Below are positions 6,162 through 8,298 of a stretch of 8,298 nt of DNA, piece after piece; position 1 is the first letter of the stretch; each line of letters begins with the position of its first letter. The stretch spans positions 1 through 8,298 of the forward strand of contig JAKFXO010000094.1 of assembly GCA_021731345.1 (NCBI GenBank), read 5' to 3'. The stretch is from Candidatus Peribacterales bacterium. GTDB lineage: Bacteria > Patescibacteriota > Gracilibacteria > Peribacterales > Peribacteraceae. The notes beneath the pieces are model-generated. The model had not been told where the DNA came from, searched no databases, and worked only from the letters and a program-made list of their open reading frames with translations. The position numbers were made by a program, and so were the translations under genes.

Positions 6162-7457
6162 CTACATCAAGAATTCTTTCACCGAGCGGTTACCAATGAA
6201 GATATCGTCACCCGCCTGCATCTCTTTCGTGAGAGCGCGAATAAGACCAATGCGCTGCGCAACATCACGAAAACGACTTCTGCTGCTTGGATTTTTAAAG
6301 TCTGTCATCGTCGTAAACTGCTCCAAGCGCTTACCGCGAATAAGGAGGCCGTTTGTCACACGTTCAATGCGGAAAGCTCCCATTTTCTCGGAAAGAAGAT
6401 GAGGCTGAATGACTGGCAAATCTTTTTCATCGAGGGGCTGTTCGGCAAGCTTTGCGCGTTTTTCTTTTTCCTCAAGCACGACAGGAAGTAATTTTTTCAT
6501 AAGGTCTTCAGTTCCAGCATGCGTTGCTGCAGACACTGTCGCAAACACTTTAATCTTGGCTTTCTTAAGCGCATCTGTCCATGGCTTGGCATCGCCATGC
6601 ACGATGTCGATTTTGTTGAGTACAACGAACTCTGTTTTCTTTGCGAGCTCAGGCGAAAATGATTTCAGCTCTTTTCGAATGGCCTTGTAGTCGGCGATGA
6701 TGTCATCTCGACTGACATCCAAAAGATGAAGAAGAATTCCGCAACGTTCGATATGACGAAGGAATTGGAATCCGAGTCCTTTGCCATCACTCGCACCTTC
6801 GATGAGCCCCGGCACGTCACACAAGACGAATTCACGATCAAACACTTTCACGACACCAAGGTTTGGTACGAGAGTCGTAAACGGATAATCCGCAATTTTT
6901 GGACGAGCCCTCGAAACCGCAGCAATAAGCGATGATTTACCAACGCTCGGATAACCGATGATGCCAATATCAGCAACAAGTTTCAGTTCCAAACGCACAC
7001 GTCTTTTTTCACCAGGCTCGCCGAGCTCTGCAAAATCAGGAGCTTGGCGAACAGATGTCTTGAAGTGCGCATTTCCAAATCCTCCTTTGCCGCCTTGCCC
7101 TGCGATGAGCTGATCACCGACATTATGAAGGTCCGCGAGAAGTCGCGGATTTTTTTCATCGGCGTAGTCATAGACAATTGTTCCCGGTGGAACGAGCAGA
7201 TACACATCTTCGCCATCCAAACCCGCACAGTTTTTGCCGAGGCCTTTGCCACCGTCTTTTGCTTTAAATCTTTTACGGCTTGCGAAATCTGTGAGCGTAT
7301 CGGTATTTGGATCAGCCTTAATGATGATATTGCCCCCGCGTCCGCCATCACCGCCGGCTGGTCCGCCTTCAGGCACGTACTTCTCACGGCGCCATCCAAC
7401 ATGGCCGTTTCCTCCGTTACCTCCGGAGACATCAATGGTGGCGTGATCAAGAAACAT
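6162..7457 (-). CDS. obg: GTPase Obg/CgtA, ribosome assembly
   Basis: This is a complete 431-residue Obg protein with all three domains. The glycine-rich Obg fold spans about residues 1-158 (GGNGGNGHVGWRREKYVPEGG near the start). The GTPase domain has G1 GYPSVGKSS (168-176), G2 YPFTT (191-195), G3 DVPGL (214-218), G4 NKID (281-284) and G5 SA (309-310). The C-terminal OCT domain covers about 358-431 (FRIERVTNGLLIRGKRLEQF onwards). Obg binds the 50S ribosomal subunit in late assembly and responds to guanine nucleotides, including ppGpp in studied species. The start is set by ATG 7457, which is the usual MFxDxA beginning; a -10 box lies six bases upstream. It is divergent from dnaK across 124 bases and is followed after 16 bases by the transglutaminase-like gene. 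The ribosomal genes rplU/rpmA, often next to obg, are not present here. Confidence 0.97.
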   Translation of the reverse strand: MFLDHATIDVSGGNGGNGHVGWRREKYVPEGGPAGGDGGRGGNIIIKADPNTDTLTDFASRKRFKAKDGGKGLGKNCAGLDGEDVYLLVPPGTIVYDYADEKNPRLLADLHNVGDQLIAGQGGKGGFGNAHFKTSVRQAPDFAELGEPGEKRRVRLELKLVADIGIIGYPSVGKSSLIAAVSRARPKIADYPFTTLVPNLGVVKVFDREFVLCDVPGLIEGASDGKGLGFQFLRHIERCGILLHLLDVSRDDIIADYKAIRKELKSFSPELAKKTEFVVLNKIDIVHGDAKPWTDALKKAKIKVFATVSAATHAGTEDLMKKLLPVVLEEKEKRAKLAEQPLDEKDLPVIQPHLLSEKMGAFRIERVTNGLLIRGKRLEQFTTMTDFKNPSSRSRFRDVAQRIGLIRALTKEMQAGDDIFIGNRSVKEFLM

Positions 7458-7463
7458 AGGCTT

Positions 7464-7469
7464 ATTCTA
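7464..7469 (-). promoter_or_regulatory. -10 box placed for a leaderless obg mRNA
   Basis: On the minus strand TAGAAT is followed by six bases and then ATG 7457, the same arrangement as at the transglutaminase-like gene. No Shine-Dalgarno sequence lies between them, and a convincing -35 box is missing. A leaderless obg transcript is inferred. Confidence 0.5.
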
Positions 7470-7519
7470 CACGTTTCCTCATAAATTGCCTCATCATAAC
7501 TAAGTTGTCGTAGTAGGTG

Positions 7520-7548
7520 TTGACGAAGAGCCATTGGCACTCTAAACT
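7520..7548 (+). promoter_or_regulatory. dnaK promoter (vegetative sigma type)
   Basis: TTGACG (7520-7525) and TAAACT (7543-7548) are separated by exactly 17 bases, close to the housekeeping sigma consensus. Transcription would start near 7555 and give a leader of about 27 bases before ATG 7582. The leader shows no Shine-Dalgarno sequence. The CIRCE operator covers the spacer end, the -10 box and the predicted start. Confidence 0.75.
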
Positions 7549-7560
7549 AGTGAGTGCTAA
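7534..7560. promoter_or_regulatory. CIRCE operator (HrcA binding site)
   Basis: TTGGCACTC, nine bases, then GAGTGCTAA matches the CIRCE inverted repeat TTAGCACTC-N9-GAGTGCTAA, with one mismatch in the left arm and a perfect right arm. HrcA bound here would block the dnaK promoter and release it on heat shock. The hrcA gene itself is not in the window. Confidence 0.95.
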
Positions 7561-7581
7561 TACAGCATTCCCCCGAATATT

Positions 7582-8298
7582 ATGTCCAAAATCATCGGTA
7601 TCGATCTCGGTACCACAAACTCATGCATGGCGGTCATCGAAGGCGGTGAGCCTCAGGTGATCCCAAACAGTGAAGGAGCCAATACAACGCCGTCCGTTGT
7701 CGCTTTTAAAGATAACGGCGAAGTTCTTGTCGGCATCGCTGCAAAGCGCCAAGCCGTCACAAATCCGAAGAACACCGTCTTTTCTGCCAAGCGTTTCATC
7801 GGACACCGTTTTGATGAAGTGAAAAAAGACGCAACTCACATGCCTTTTGAAGCAAAGGCAGGCAAAGAGGGGAGGGCAGTGATCTCGGTGAATGGCAAAG
7901 ACATGATGCCGCAGGAGATCAGCGCCAAAGTTCTCATGAAGCTCAAGAAAGATGCAGAGGCGTTCCTTGGTACAACTGTCTCGAAAGCAGTCATCACCGT
8001 TCCTGCATACTTTGACGACAACCAGCGCCAGGCAACGAAAGAGGCTGGTGAAATCGCTGGTCTTGAAGTTGTCCGTATCATCAATGAGCCAACTGCCGCA
8101 ACACTTGCGTACGGGTTGGATAAAAAGAAAGAAGAGAAAGTAATTGTCTACGACCTTGGAGGAGGAACATTTGACGTCACTGTCCTAGAACTTTCTGGAG
8201 ATGGACACTTTGAGGTGCTTTCCACAAACGGTGACACACACCTTGGCGGTGATGACTTCGACCAACTCATCGTAGAGTGGTTGCTTTCAGAATTTAAA
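7582..8298 (+). CDS. dnaK: Chaperone DnaK (Hsp70), N-terminal part
   Basis: The first 239 residues of DnaK are present and the gene runs off the end of the window. The nucleotide-binding domain is clear: IGIDLGTTNS (residues 5-14, phosphate 1), VITVPAYFDDNQRQAT, INEPTAATLAYGLD, VYDLGGGTFDVTV (phosphate 2, near 189-201) and STNGDTHLGGDDFD. It keeps the extra stretch of about 23 residues after the KRFIG segment that is usual in Gram-negative-type DnaK and absent from Firmicutes DnaK. DnaK binds exposed hydrophobic stretches of proteins and releases them in an ATP cycle with DnaJ and GrpE. Here it is not preceded by hrcA or grpE; instead it is divergent from obg. The CIRCE operator and promoter directly upstream show HrcA-type control. 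Confidence 0.98.
   Translation, partial: MSKIIGIDLGTTNSCMAVIEGGEPQVIPNSEGANTTPSVVAFKDNGEVLVGIAAKRQAVTNPKNTVFSAKRFIGHRFDEVKKDATHMPFEAKAGKEGRAVISVNGKDMMPQEISAKVLMKLKKDAEAFLGTTVSKAVITVPAYFDDNQRQATKEAGEIAGLEVVRIINEPTAATLAYGLDKKKEEKVIVYDLGGGTFDVTVLELSGDGHFEVLSTNGDTHLGGDDFDQLIVEWLLSEFK

Noticed and set aside
6983..7540. Long minus-strand open frame overlapping obg and the dnaK promoter region
   Set aside because: It is a shadow of obg in another frame and it runs over the CIRCE/promoter area; the product has no recognisable features.

Overview
The window looks like a piece of the chromosome of a small-genome bacterium, most likely of the Patescibacteria/CPR type. This is an inference from several things: tightly packed genes, gene starts without Shine-Dalgarno sequences, two or three probable leaderless starts, and a mix of housekeeping genes with poorly known envelope and signalling proteins. 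TGA is used as a stop in two genes, so the recoded UGA=Gly code of Absconditabacteria/Gracilibacteria does not apply. No mobile element, CRISPR array or phage gene is visible.

Left part (1-2893, + strand): the 3' end of a type II NADH dehydrogenase-like flavoprotein, a small exported beta-type protein with a C-terminal anchor, and a long membrane protein joining a TMTC-like GT-C glycosyltransferase core to six TPR repeats. The second and third genes overlap or nearly touch. All three would act in or at the cytoplasmic membrane.

Middle (2907-4215, mostly - strand): a tRNA-Phe(GAA) gene is followed 34 bases later by a class I aminoacyl-tRNA synthetase-like gene. The latter resembles the catalytic core of class I lysyl-tRNA synthetase. 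It is interrupted by a -1 frameshift and ends soon after its KMSKS-type loop, so no anticodon-binding domain is present. The tRNA leader and the first 17 bases of the tRNA are duplicated 91 bases upstream, leaving a truncated tRNA relic and a perfect small hairpin between the copies. This is the least ordinary part of the window.

Right part (4216-8298): a soluble GGDEF-domain protein (+) converges with, and overlaps by 29 bases, a transglutaminase-like protein (-). That protein lies 16 bases downstream of obg (-), a complete ribosome-assembly GTPase. obg is divergent from dnaK (+, cut by the window end), which has a clear vegetative promoter overlapped by a CIRCE operator, implying heat-shock control by HrcA.

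I do not see an undescribed multi-gene system with confidence. The best candidates for follow-up are the shortened synthetase-like gene beside tRNA-Phe, the duplicated tRNA 5' end, and the pattern of -10 boxes placed 6-7 bases before start codons.
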